Shown: positions 34,003-45,754 of the stretch, in pieces | Position numbering within the stretch: position 1 is the stretch's first letter | Layout: each line of letters begins with the position of its first letter | Assembly: GCA_021399435.1 (NCBI GenBank) | Contig: JAJTUP010000006.1 | Location: forward strand, 1,772,677 to 1,836,676 | Length of the DNA: 64,000 nucleotides | Direction of reading: 5' to 3' | From: Diaporthe sp. PMI_573 | Lineage: Eukaryota; Ascomycota; Sordariomycetes; Diaporthales; Diaporthaceae | Notes under the pieces: model-generated | What the model was told of the DNA's origin: nothing | The model's input: the letters and a program-made list of their open reading frames with translations, nothing else | Database searches by the model: none | Made by a program: the position numbers and the translations under genes

Positions 34003-36115
34003 CAGGGCTTGACCCGTGCCCCGAGAGAGGAGGAGAGGGGGGAGGGGAGGACAGAACCCGACACACGAGGCAAGGGGCATGGACAATGAACGGGATGGGA
34101 GCCCAGCTACGGCGCAGGCTAGCATAGGTGGCAGGTCGCCCGGGTGGGAGGAGCACTTCCTCAAGGCCCGAGACTGAGGTTTGACATGAAGTTGCGCGAG
34201 GCACAGGCTCGGGGGTACGAGCACACGGAGCTACAAGGCTACAAGGCAGGACGAGAGCCCGTCCGAGGGTACCTGAGCGGTACATGACCATGCCCTTCTG
34301 TCTTTGTAGCGTTTGTTACTGCGACGCGAGCAGACCCAGGGCGAGGCCGGCAGGGTCGGTCATTGCACCTTCCCTAGTGCCTTATTCTCTGCCTGGCTCG
34401 AGTCCTTGGACGGTCTGACGGTTCGGTACTCAGTAGAGAAATCTGTCTGAGCGTGGAGCCGCCTCAAAGTCGCCAATGCAATGCAAGGAGCCCTTGGGTT
34501 GGAATGGGTGCAGCCCCGAGAAACGGGCTCCTTTGTACCCGCTACTTTCCAGGGCTGCAGAAGATCTGCTGACTCGTTGTCACTTCACCCCGCGGCCCTA
34601 ACAGCAGCTGCCGCCGTCCACCTGCGAACTCCTCACCTCTTCTCCGTCCCGTCTACCATGCCGCTGTCCTCGTGGTTGGTTGATTTTTGTGTTTCCTTTT
34701 TCTCTTTTTCTTTTTCCTTTTTTTTTCTTCGCCCTCTTGTCGACCCCGTATAAGCCACACACCAGTTGACTGCCCATCACCACATCGCAAGAATGCCTTC
34801 ATGCCCACACGCGGTCGGCACTCGGGTGTCGCCCAGCTCCTGCCTCCTGCCTCCTGCCTCCTGGCTGGTCTGGCTGGTCCAGATGCCACTGATGGATGGG
34901 TAGCTGCTGGCTGGGCACATTATGGCGTGGCGTGGGCCGGAGGCGAGGCTGTTTCCGCGACCCCTTCCGCGGCAGGTTTTGTAACCCGAAAATGCATCCA
35001 ATGGGCCCCCGCTCCGACTCATGCCCACGCGAGATGCTGCGGTTGGATGTGTCCCCCTCGAGGGCGGGAGCTATTGCATGTCTGTCACCGGAAGCCTAGG
35101 TCGCGCTGCTGGTCAAGCTCTGCCGTGGGATGGAGCAGTCATCTTGGCACCTGAAGTTATGTACCTAGATATCCTGACTGCAGGTCAGACTTGTGTGTGG
35201 GACTGCAAGCCGTGAACTGTGGACGGTGAAGTGCGAGGCGTGCCCTTCCCGCCGTCTTCGCCTCTGGCCGGGACGAGAGCAAAGCCAGTGTGTGAAACCA
35301 ACCCAGGCCCTAGTCTGATGCTTCCTGTGACCCGGAGGATGAGAGGGCTATGCTCGTCAATCTCAAGGCTGCCACGGTAGGTACGTTGTGCCTAGAGTAA
35401 TAATGCCCACCGTCAGACCGAACGTCAGTCTGGCCGTCGACTTACGGCCAGCTAGCTTCTGTGCAGCCTATCAGAGCCTCTCCCGAAGATCCCTGGGTCC
35501 TCCAGCTCGACCGTGGCACTCGGGCAGTATTGGTCGCCAGTCACGATCACTTGCAGGCCCAGCGGTTGACACTGCATCGACCTGTCCTGAATCCTGATCC
35601 AACACTCTGCCCAAGCGAGCGTCTATCGCCCGCACTTGCCGTCAACAACACCCATCGCAGCACAAGTGTCTCTCCCTCCAGGCCTGGCACAACCTCTTAG
35701 CTGCAGCAGTCCACCGTCCCATCATCTTTTTTGAACGACCCCAGCTGCTTCGTCCTTCGGAAAGACTCGCGACCGCCGCCAGCCCAGCCTGGTCTCGCCC
35801 TCCGCCAGGCAGACAAGACCGCCATACTGCTGCTTCAAAGTCGAGGTCAAGGCCAGCCGGGTCCCGCTCAGCTCCCCGCCTCCAAGGGCCCAGGTTTGAG
35901 CACTCGCTCCCAGCCGACCGGCGAGGCATTAAGGGGCCCTGTGTCGTATCGTCGCGTCTCTCCCAGCCTTGAGGATTCGACGAGAGAAAGGACGCCCAAG
36001 GTTCCCCAGACCAGGCCGAGACCAGCAGTCCCGTCCCCCCTCCCCATCAAACCCCCGCCGGAAAAACGCTGGCTGCTGTCAACGGGTAGCTCCCCCACCT
36101 CCTTTTCCAACCCCA

Positions 36116-36160
36116 TACCGTACCGTACCGTATCGTTCCGTTCCGTACCGTACCGTACCG
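36116..36160. repeat. CCGTA/CCGTT pentanucleotide repeat in ATE1 5' region
   Basis: Nine tandem pentamers (CCGTA with three variants) ending 60 bp before the ATE1 ATG, so probably within the 5' leader or core promoter. Confidence 0.85.
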
Positions 36161-36219
36161 TTGGAGCCGCCGAGACAGCGTCGCCTGTGCAGGTGTCCCG
36201 TTAAAAGTTAGGGTCGGCC

Positions 36220-38577
36220 ATGGAAGGCACAAACCTGCAGACCCCTGATGATGCATTGTCCTTCATTGCCCCAATCGGTGAGTTCGTACCCTATACGTGC
36301 CATGTCACCGCATCTCACCCAACCATTCGGACCCGTGTCAGATCTTTGCAACGTCGTTGGCTGCTGCTTTGCTTGTCAGATATAGGCCAAACCTTACTAC
36401 TGTTTTCGTGCTGCCCTCGTGTCGTCTCACTTCACCTCACCTCTCACCACCCCAACTGCGAGATGCCAGTGCTGGTACAGAGTACGGCCAGCCCTCGCCT
36501 CGCATTCTGACTCTGGCCCATGGCTTGAAACGTCCCTCGTCCACCCTGCCGCCGAGTCACACCGCCGACTTTGATGCCCGAGTATGCCTGCACAGACTCT
36601 TCTTGCCCATGCTCTTGGCTTCCTGCGCAGCGGCACAGGGAATGCCAGCCCAAGTTGACGCTGCTTTCGAGTGAGAGTTTCCCACTTGCTGTGCCAGTTG
36701 GTTGCTGAGTCGATTCGCGAGTTGCTCCCAAAAGCAGAAGCGAAAAGGAATATCGCCAGCCTCAACAGTCCCCTGATGTAACACATTCCAGTGTGCTCTA
36801 CTCTGAGGTGGACTTATGGGAAACATCCTTCCTCCCACAGTACCCATGTACCTATACCTTAGACGTCGTGGTTACAGCTGTCAACGGTAGCTCCGGTGGC
36901 AGCACTCTTTGTTTGGCGACGTACTCTGCAAACACCTTGGGTCATCTACACGCACATCAAATTGCGATGGAACTGCTAGGGAGCGGGCCGATGGCGGCTA
37001 CTTGTGCTCCTTTCCACTAACAAGCTCTTGTGAAACAGGCTACAGTAATTCCTCAGACTGCGGATATTGCCGAAAGACTCGCAGCGGTCAGTCAGACGTC
37101 AAACGTGAATCTCTCCTTGACCCCATCCACATGAACGAAAGAGCCTCGCAGGCCCTGGGCGACTCACATGATGCTTCCTCGCATCATGCGCTTCGGTCAT
37201 CACTCTCATTGCGACCGTGTTGCTGGCTTGTCTCGAGATGCCGATCCATACCCATGCTACATCGTGTCAAAGGCACACTCTGTTCTGACAGCTATCTGAC
37301 GAGCAGGATATTCATACTATGCATCCGGATACTCTTTGACCCCGGAATTCTACGAAGCACTCATCAATCGTTGTTGGAGACGCTCGGGAACCCTGCTGTA
37401 TCGGCCAAACCAGAAGAGCGCGTGCTGTCCGCACTACACCCTCCGCCTGGACTCGGCTCAGTTCAGACCGTCCCGGGACCAGCGTCAAGCTGTGAACCGG
37501 TTCAATCGCTTCGTCATTGGAGATGACTATGCGAGGGAGGCCGCCCGGCTCTTCCCACTCACGCGGGAACAGGCCCGCAAGCGCGATGCTTGTTTCGACC
37601 TCGTTGAGAGGATTCATGAGGCCGAGGCAGAGCACCTGAGAAGTCCACCTCAGCCGGCGCATGAACTCAAGGTGACATTGGAGCCAGACACGTTCACAGA
37701 TGAGAAGTACGCCGTGTTTGATAACTACCAACGGCGCGTACATGGGGAAGCCCCTTCGAGCATCAGCCAGAGAGGATTCAAGAAGTTCCTCTGCAACTCG
37801 CCCGTCAGGAGAGGGATGCATACTGATGCCGACGGGAAGAGTCGACAAGTCGGCTCATTCCATCAGTGCTATCGCCTTGACGGAAAGTTGGTGGCGGTTG
37901 GGGTCCTTGACCTGCTTCCTGAGGCAGTCAGCGCGGTCTACTTCATGTACCACGAGTCCATACACAAGCACCAGCCCGGTAAGCTCGGTGCGTTGAGAGA
38001 GATCGCGCTGGCGATGGAGGGCGGCTATCGGTACTGGTGGGCCGGCTATTACATTCACAGCTGTCCCAAGATGCGCTACAAAATCGACTATCACCCGCAG
38101 TACGTACTGGATCCGGAGACGTTGACTTGGGACCTCTTGGACCAAGAAGCCCTAGAAATATTCGACAAAAAGCACTACGTCAGCCTGTCTAGAGACCGCC
38201 AAGCTGGCACGAACGGTAAAGAAAATGAGGTCAACAACGGTGCGAGCGAGGACCCTGCCGAAAGCACCAACGTGGATGGGGACAGCGAGACAGACTCCAG
38301 CGACGAAGACGACGGTGGAGACATCTCACTCTTCCATAGCGACATGCCTGGCATTGTGACCGTGTCCGATCTCGAGAATAAGTTTGACCTGGATCACATA
38401 CGGGTCATGTCGGACAACACAGATGGTTTCTTCTTCACCTCCGAAGCCACCATCTGGGATCGCAGCAGCATACGCGAATCCGGGTCCCTCAAGTCTCGGA
38501 TAGCGGAATTAGCGGCTGCCGTAGGACCCGATCTTCTCCCACAGATCTGTCTCGATTTCCGGCGGAAACGGCAGTAG
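36220..38577 (+). CDS. ate1: Arginyl-tRNA--protein transferase (ATE1)
   Basis: Adds Arg from Arg-tRNA to N-terminal Asp/Glu (and oxidised Cys), creating N-degrons. Exons 36220-36277, 37039-37086 and 37307-38577 give 458 residues. Intron 1 is unusually long (761 nt) but is supported at both ends: exon 1 ends SFIAPI plus one base and exon 2 begins GYSNSSDCGYC, the conserved ATE start, with ACTAAC branch before the acceptor. Seen: iron-sulfur/regulatory cysteines C27, C30 (CGYC) and C75-C76 (ACCPHY); ATE C-terminal domain with GFKKFLC, GSFHQCYRLDGKLVAVGVLD, ESIHKHQPGKLGALREI and YYIHSCPKMRYK. The C-terminal 130 residues include an acidic linker and are less conserved. It converges on the dehydrogenase gene. 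Confidence 0.92.
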
Positions 38578-39354
38578 AACATAAATAAGGCATGCTTCAC
38601 TGCATATTGAACTCACAATAGACTCGGCAGGGAGGCCTTACACGGGGAAGGAAATAAAGGCCACTCAGAATTCAATATCACCGAGAGATTCATCAGAGCC
38701 GCGTCCCTCGTGCGCGCGAACCAGAGCTCAGGGCTGTTATGGCAAGCCCACTGACAAGCCGTACACCGCAAAATACAGCAAAGACATGGCCAAGAGGCAC
38801 TTCTGGGGCTCTGGGGGGACATTTATACTATCTCCTGTAGCACGCCAATATGAGAGGACTTGTCTGGTGAAGGAACCATATTGGCTCATCTGCAAGAGGC
38901 TGAGAATATCTACATGATTCAAGACTGCCCCCCCCCCCCAACTTCTAGTCAGGAGCACGTGAGGGCCACGTGCTAATATTGTGACGTGCAACGATGAACA
39001 AGGTAGCGGTTGGGGCCGACTCGCCTCGGGCCGGCTGAATCGTTCGCTAAGTGACTGAGTAGGACATCTCATCACGCGAGCAGTTGTGACTTTCAGGTTA
39101 GTTGCTGGACTGAATCAAGCGACTGAAAAGAGACGGACAGGCAACCAGCAGGGACAGCGCAGACTGCCGTTGAAAACTCAATTTGTTCATAAACAACCAT
39201 TTCTCCACAGATTGCACAAGAAACATCTTATTACACATTAGACCGGCCTCGGGGCCGGAATTAGCGGTCTGGCATCAATCGTCGTGAGCCTAATCTTTCC
39301 TTTCATCACAGAGACCGACTTCATTTCCTCTCGTCCCGCATCACAAAAGCGGCG
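38578..39354. other. Intergenic (777 bp) between convergent genes
   Basis: No gene seen. It contains a poly-C run at about 38931-38940 and paired CACGTG boxes at 38956-38961 and 38967-38972. Confidence 0.5.
38955..38973. promoter_or_regulatory. Paired inverted CACGTG boxes
   Basis: GCACGTG and CACGTGC separated by 5 bp form a 19-bp inverted arrangement. CACGTG is a bHLH site, but its place between two convergent gene ends makes a promoter role doubtful. Confidence 0.35.
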
Positions 39355-40824
39355 TCAGAGGGACTCTCCCGCGGCAGGAACCTTCGTTGACAGCGCCTCA
39401 CGAATCTCCTTCCACGCCTGGGCCTGCATCAGCCTGGCCTCTTTGCTCGCCAGCACTGGGGCGGACCGGCTGGCGTACTGCGCGTCTGTGAGGTAATCAC
39501 GGAGGAACTTGCCCTGTGGTCGAGGGATGTCAATGTCAGCGTGCGGGTTTCGGAGCGGCAGGTTGAGTGCCCAGGTGCCGGGGGACCCGGGACCGGCAAC
39601 TCGTCACACCGATGGGCGACTTACGTGGTCTGCTGGCTCGGCAAGCGCGCCGGCGAGGTAGATGCGGGCGCCGTAATCAGGCGATTTCCCGACCAGGTTC
39701 ATGAAGATCGGCGCGGCTATCCTCGCCAGAACCGAGTTCTCCTGCATCGAACGTGAGAGCTCGGTCTTGACGGGGCCGGGGCAGACGCTGGTCACTATGA
39801 CCTGCGGCCTGAGGAGTGGTTGTCAGCATGGGCAACTTTTCACGCCAGCGGTGTTCAGAGGGCCACACATACTTTCCGTCCTCGTCCAGGGCCATCTTGG
39901 AGGCCTCCTCGAGCGCGTACATCAGCAGAAGCTTGGAATAGTTGTACATCGGACTCGTCAGCCCGGCCTCGAAGTTCTCCTCCTTGGCATAGTGCGCCAG
40001 CACACCGCCCTCCTTCTCCGCGTAGGTGGACCAAGGCTTGATATCGACGGACATATGCAGTCCTGAGCTGACGAAGACCATACGTGCGGGCGTGCTCCTC
40101 TGGCCCCGGTGGTGCTTCATCCAAGGGACTAGCAGGATGGCGAGGAGGCTTGTGCTCAGTGTGTTCACCTGAATAATTTCCTCCCTGAACATGGAGGGGT
40201 CAGCCTACAGAAACAGGTGCAAGGAAGTCCTGGGCTGGCGGGAATCCGGTCGATGGGAGCATCCTGATTTATGACTTACATGCCCTCGGGGCTCCTTCTG
40301 AATTGAGAGTTGGTGACCCCGGCGTTGAACACGATCACATCGGGCCCACCAGTGGCACCAAACCGGCCCTTTACGGCCTCGACAAAGGCGACACACGAGG
40401 CGTAGCTGTTCATGTCCAGCTCCATGATGCTGACCTTGCCTTGCCCGCCCTGGCCGGCGGCGAGGATCTTCTGCCTCGCGCCCTCGGCTCGCGCAGAGGA
40501 GGCGCTCCTGGCCGTGATGATGACCTCGTCGGCGCCGAGATTGAGGAAATGGACGGCGGCTGCGAGTCCCAGGCCGGCTGTACCGCCTGTGACGAGGACC
40601 TTCTGCCCGGCGAAGGCATTGGGTGGTGGCAGGTGGGAGGGGAAGAATTTCCCCGTGAAGGCTTTCAGAGACATTGTCCTCAGGAAGAGCAGGAAGGCGC
40701 GGGCTTCTGATATCAAGGGGTTCTGCTTGCTCTTGCCCTTGTTCTTAGAGACACTCTTTTCGGCACTGGCTGGGGGGCAGGATGGGATGCGAGATACTGG
40801 CGTGTGCTCATTTGAGGAGGACAT
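39355..40824 (-). CDS. Short-chain dehydrogenase/reductase
   Basis: NAD(P)-dependent oxidoreductase of unknown substrate. Exons 40824-40280, 40184-39873, 39808-39625 and 39513-39355 give 399 residues; all introns are GT-AG and phases agree. Rossmann motif TGGTAGLG at residues 79-86, FNAG in the NNAG position, catalytic Ser in FVSSGLH (221-222) and Y262-x3-K266 (YNYSK), followed by PGPVKTEL. These are the complete catalytic set of classical SDRs. The ATG at 40824 is the first in frame, but a second at 40674 (MSLKAF, residue 51) lies nearer to where homologous SDRs usually begin; the extra 50 residues are Ser/Lys-rich without a clear targeting signal. No pathway neighbours, so the substrate cannot be inferred. 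Confidence 0.85.
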
Positions 40825-41530
40825 AATGACGGTTTATTTATAGGAGAGATCAGGCGGCCTGGCTGGTGTATATACAATGTGAGCCATTGTGAAGAAGAGA
40901 CTTGACCATGGCCTGGGCGTTGAAACCAAACACATGGGAATGAATCCGAAACGCGAGGACTACCATCCGAGTCTCCATCACAGCGTCACATGAAAGCCGG
41001 CACAGGGGCCAATAATATCGCCATCGGACATTTTTGGCCTTTTTTTTGTAAGCCCAATAGCCTCATACATAAGTGTCGCCGTTGGACGAACTCGCTGCCC
41101 AACCCCGGCGGCAAGTCGGAGGTCGGCGTGAGGGACCGGGATCCGGATACTTGGTATTCTCAGAGGTGGGAAAAGGGTGCAGTCATTCATCCGCGCTTGG
41201 TCAGCCGCACCTGGCAGTGGCTGAGCCTTACCGCGCACCACCTAATTGGGTGTGCTGCAGGTAGCGAGGTACCCAGGCGACGTTTTAAGGTTTTGGGAAG
41301 CTGCCCGACTGCTTGGGTCCCTCTTGCTTGCATGCTCTCCCGGTCACCATGGCAGGCGGGCCTGTCTACACAGTAGACCTACCACATCGTTGCCTGCCGC
41401 CGAAATTTCAATTCGCACGTTCAACCTACATCTTGGCTTGTGAAGCGCACCCAAGCCCCACTGCAAGTTTGTCTGTTCTTCGCGCCACAGGCCGAGCAGA
41501 TTGTTATTTGCTCTCAAAAATACCTGCACC
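40825..41530. other. Intergenic (706 bp), divergent SDR / RRP42 promoters
   Basis: No gene seen. A CTTATAAATAAACC-like AT step just upstream of the dehydrogenase (about 40833-40843) may act as its TATA region. Confidence 0.4.
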
Positions 41531-42742
41531 ATGGCCTCGACGCAGCATGTCAACCTCTCGCCCGCCGAGCTGGCCTACCTCCATGCCTCCCTCTCGCTGA
41601 CCCCGCCCCTGCGGCCAGACGGCCGCTCAGCAACCCAGTTCCGACCCCTCAGCGCCGAGACGGGCATCCTCCCTGGAACAAATGGCAGCGCCCGCATATG
41701 CTTCGCAGACGGCACCGAGGCCATCGTCGGCGTGAAGGCAGAGATCGGCAAGACACAGGCCCGGTACGGCGCCGGCAACACGCTACTGGAGACCGACCTC
41801 ATTCACGCCGGCGGTGACGACGACGACGACGAGACCGATGGCAACGGCGACGCGGGAAGTGGCGGCGTCGAGGGCCAGAGCAGCTGGATCGAGATCGCCG
41901 TGGAGATACCGGGCGCCAGGGACGACGACGCGAGCACAATCTACTTGGCCGAGATGTTGACCGAGGCGCTGCTGGCAGATGGGCAATTCGCCAGGAGGCT
42001 GTATCTTAACAGACGCTTCCACTGGAAGCTATATCTTGATGTCAGTCGCCGGGCTACTTGTGGGACCACGTCGCGACACAGAGAAGTTTGCTAACAACAA
42101 TGCGCGCCGCAGATCCTCCTGATATCGCCGCCGCTATCCTACCCCCTGCCCCTCCTTTCCCTAACAACCCACCTCGCGCTGCTGGCAACGCGACTACCGC
42201 GCCTGATCTCGGAAGGCGACGAGGACCCGCTCTTCGACGATGACTGGGACTCGTCGAAATACCTGTACCCCCACGACAAGGGAGCGTCCGGCGCACGGCC
42301 ACCAGTGACGCTCCTGGTCATGGCGGTCGGCGACAATATCATCTTCGACCCCGCAAAGGAGGAGCTCGCCGTCGCCGACTCCGCGCTGGCGATCTCAGTA
42401 GCAGATGCAGCCACGCCCAACGGCGCGGACGAGATGGACGTCGACGGGTCCAACAAGCGCGGCCTACGGTTGTTGTCGATACGCACGATAGACCCCCCTT
42501 CACGGTTGACGCCGCCTGGCGTCCCGAGGGCAAACGATGCTGCCACCCAAGGCACAGACGGCGGGGCGAAGCAGCGGCCCGAGCAGCAGATCCAGGAAAC
42601 GCAGCCGGTGGATGGGGTTTGGAAGGCGCCGAGGGGAGGCGCGAAATGGGGAGTCCTCAATGCCATGGTAGCGAGATCATTAGAGCAGGGAGGCGCGGCG
42701 GCCGAGGTCCTCGACGGCCTGAAGGCTGTGGAGCTGGGATGA
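41531..42742 (+). CDS. rrp42: Exosome complex subunit Rrp42 (RNase PH-like)
   Basis: Ring subunit of the RNA exosome, needed for 3' processing of rRNA and RNA decay; the RNase PH fold is structural, not catalytic, in eukaryotes. Exons 41531-42040 and 42113-42742 give 379 residues. The ATG at 41531 is used; the longer open frame begins at CTG. Seen: LSPAELAYLHASL and RPDGRSATQFRPL near the N terminus, FADGTEAIVGVKAEIG, a short Asp-rich insertion about 95-115, and FHWKLYLDILLISPPLSYPL across the splice junction, then TLLVMAVGDNIIFDPAKEELAVADS. The C-terminal 120 residues contain a low-complexity linker. It converges with the mitochondrial gene 254 bp away. Confidence 0.87.
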
Positions 42743-42996
42743 GTTGTCTCGTTGTCTCGTGGAGGGGAGAGACCGGGTTTTTAGCCTAGTCTGATCTACA
42801 GGGCACATGTCGACCAATTCTCCATCAGACGAGATGGGCGCCCGAGGGCTGGAGTCCCGCCATGCGCCTGGACTCTGAGCGCTCAAGAGGCAAGCCGGGC
42901 CTCGGCTCTTCCGCATCGGCCGGCGGCACACGTAGCGCCCAAAGATAGGGCACTCGGACAAGGCATGAATGCAGTAATCCTGACCATACATAATCC

Positions 42997-43796
42997 CTAG
43001 AAGATCCCAAGCCACTTGTCCCTCTTCCCCGGCTCGGCCTGCGGCGACTGCGGGTCCTCCCTGGCCGTCCAGCTCCCAAACCCGCCCTCCTTGTCCAGCC
43101 CGTGGGCCTTGCGGTACTCGGCGCGCTTGACCACGTCGTCGACGTTCTTCTTGCGCTTCTCGGCGACGATGGCCGAGCTGTGGAGCTGGGTCAGCCGCCA
43201 GACGTCGTACAGGGTGCGCAGCGACACGACGGGGTGCTCCCAGTAGTCGGAGCCCTCGGGGAGCATGTCGGCGAAGGGCGTGTTGCTCTTGAAGTTCTCG
43301 GTGGCCACAAAGATGGCGAGGCTGGCCAGGGTGCCCTGAAACCGGGGGGTTTGTGTCAGTGACATGTGCTTCTTGACCCACTCGCCCACAGGCCGGGGAT
43401 ACTGACCAGAGTGATGGACAGATGGAGGCCCTGGCTGTTCCAGAACCAGTGCGACCAGGTGCCTTTGGGGGCCATCAGGCCGGGGTATTCTCTCCTCCTC
43501 TGCGAGGCGACCTCCTCGCTGGATAGTGACCCACCATAGTGTTGTTGCTGGGGGCGGTCCTTCCTGGGCAGACGAGCGCCGTGGGATGGCGGGTTGAACC
43601 TCGCGGGCTGTTCTAGGACGATAGGCTTGCTTGGTGCCTGCTTTGCGCCTTTGCTGGGAGTGGAGGCATATCGCACTATCCGCAGGTCAGGGTCTGAAAA
43701 TTGGCGGCGGTTGTGGATGCCGAGGTTTGCCCGCCGCCAGATGCGCCCGGACTGGGGCAGCAGGAACCTGGGTATGGCGGATGATGAGGCCGCCAT
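42997..43796 (-). CDS. Predicted mitochondrial single-pass membrane protein, function unknown
   Basis: Exons 43796-43407 and 43335-42997 give 242 residues; intron 71 nt with GTCAGT and TTTCAG borders, phase 0. The N terminus (about 1-45) is rich in Arg/Ser/Ala with almost no acidic residues (IPRFLLPQSGRIWRR), typical of a mitochondrial presequence. A single membrane helix crosses the splice junction (LHLSITLGTLASLAIFVAT, about 124-142), preceded by GTWSHWFWNSQG. The C-terminal domain is charged and helical (KRKKNVDDVVKRAEYRKAHG). It looks like a conserved fungal inner-membrane protein, but I cannot name the family. It is divergent from cytochrome c with 632 bp between starts, which may allow shared regulation. 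Confidence 0.72.
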
Positions 43797-44428
43797 TTCA
43801 GAAAAGCCGGGAGTGGGTAGTGTGGTCAGTCACCGGAGGGAGGGTAGGACTGAGACGGAGGGAGGATGTCGGGTTGGGGGGGGGGTTGAGAACAAAGAAC
43901 CTTGACAAGGCTGACGTCGCCCAAGTCCCAAGGATGGGATGGTAAGTACTGTGTAGGTTTTGCAGCACGAGTGAGTGAATCATGGGCTGCAGCCTCTCAC
44001 TCGCTCACTCCGTTGCTCCGGATTTTCCCTTCCGCCAAATTCTCGCAGGCTGGAAAACTCGATTGGGCCTGACCATCCGGTGGCGCGTGATTGGCGGCCT
44101 CAGCCCATGACTGACCCGCAAGGGCCCACCAGTGGTCCTAGAGTCGTGGCTGTCGCTAGCCTTCCCGGTGCTAGCCCAGGGTCACAGGCCTTCCAGGTTC
44201 AACCGGATCGCTGAGCTCATCGACATTTTTAGGACCAGGAACTTTGGCCGGCAACCTGTTTCGCTCTCTCTGCTAAATTTTCCTCTTCCTCCTTCGTCCC
44301 TACCACAAAGCCACCTCTCCAGATTCCACATTGCAGAACCACTCAGGAGTCTTTCACTAGATCTCTTCCAACCTACCAGACCTACCACGACTTGACTTCA
44401 GTCTTTCAGACTTCACACACTCGACAAG
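43797..44428. other. Intergenic (632 bp), bidirectional promoter of two mitochondrial genes
   Basis: Separates the divergent mitochondrial-membrane-protein and cytochrome c genes. A C/T-rich leader (44260-44400) precedes cytochrome c. No gene seen. Confidence 0.5.
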
Positions 44429-45328
<900 letters not shown>

Positions 45329-45754
45329 ACGGCGACAATCGGGGCGGTGTTATGATACGGCAGCTTGTTTTTGCATTACGGCATTAGACAGAAGAAAGAC
45401 AGACGGGAGACACCTGTTGTATTATTATAGACCTTAGAGGCCTTGCACCCTGGCTGCGCGGCGTCTGTGTCTCTTTCAACTTTCCATAATGACTCTCCTC
45501 TTCAAATTTAGACGATGAAATCCAAGATCACAAGTTATGACGCCTGCACTTGATATTGTGTAGCTGCTGTGACCATGCCGGTGGCCTCCTCGACTCGACT
45601 CCAAGCCGTGACCATCCTTAGATCTATCCGCGCCATGTTGGCCGTGGCCTGGCCTGCCAGTTTGGAAAGGCAAGCATGTGATGGGGCGTTTAATGTATAT
45701 ATCACATGTAATCGTGTGGTATGATGTGATGTCCAAATTCTACCCGGACATCGT
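45329..45754. other. Intergenic (426 bp) between convergent CYC1 and RIX7
   Basis: Contains both 3' ends; nothing else recognised. Confidence 0.5.

Larger units (their letters stand above)
32728..36219. other. Intergenic (3.5 kb), divergent Nudix / ATE1 interval
   Basis: No gene found. It contains a TACGGAGTA motif beside a TATATA at 33760, an AGCTCAG tandem repeat at 33927-34002, a T-rich polypyrimidine tract at 34681-34732, GC-rich CT-strand leader sequence at 35700-36100, and a CCGTA pentanucleotide repeat at 36116-36160 close to the ATE1 start. Confidence 0.5.
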
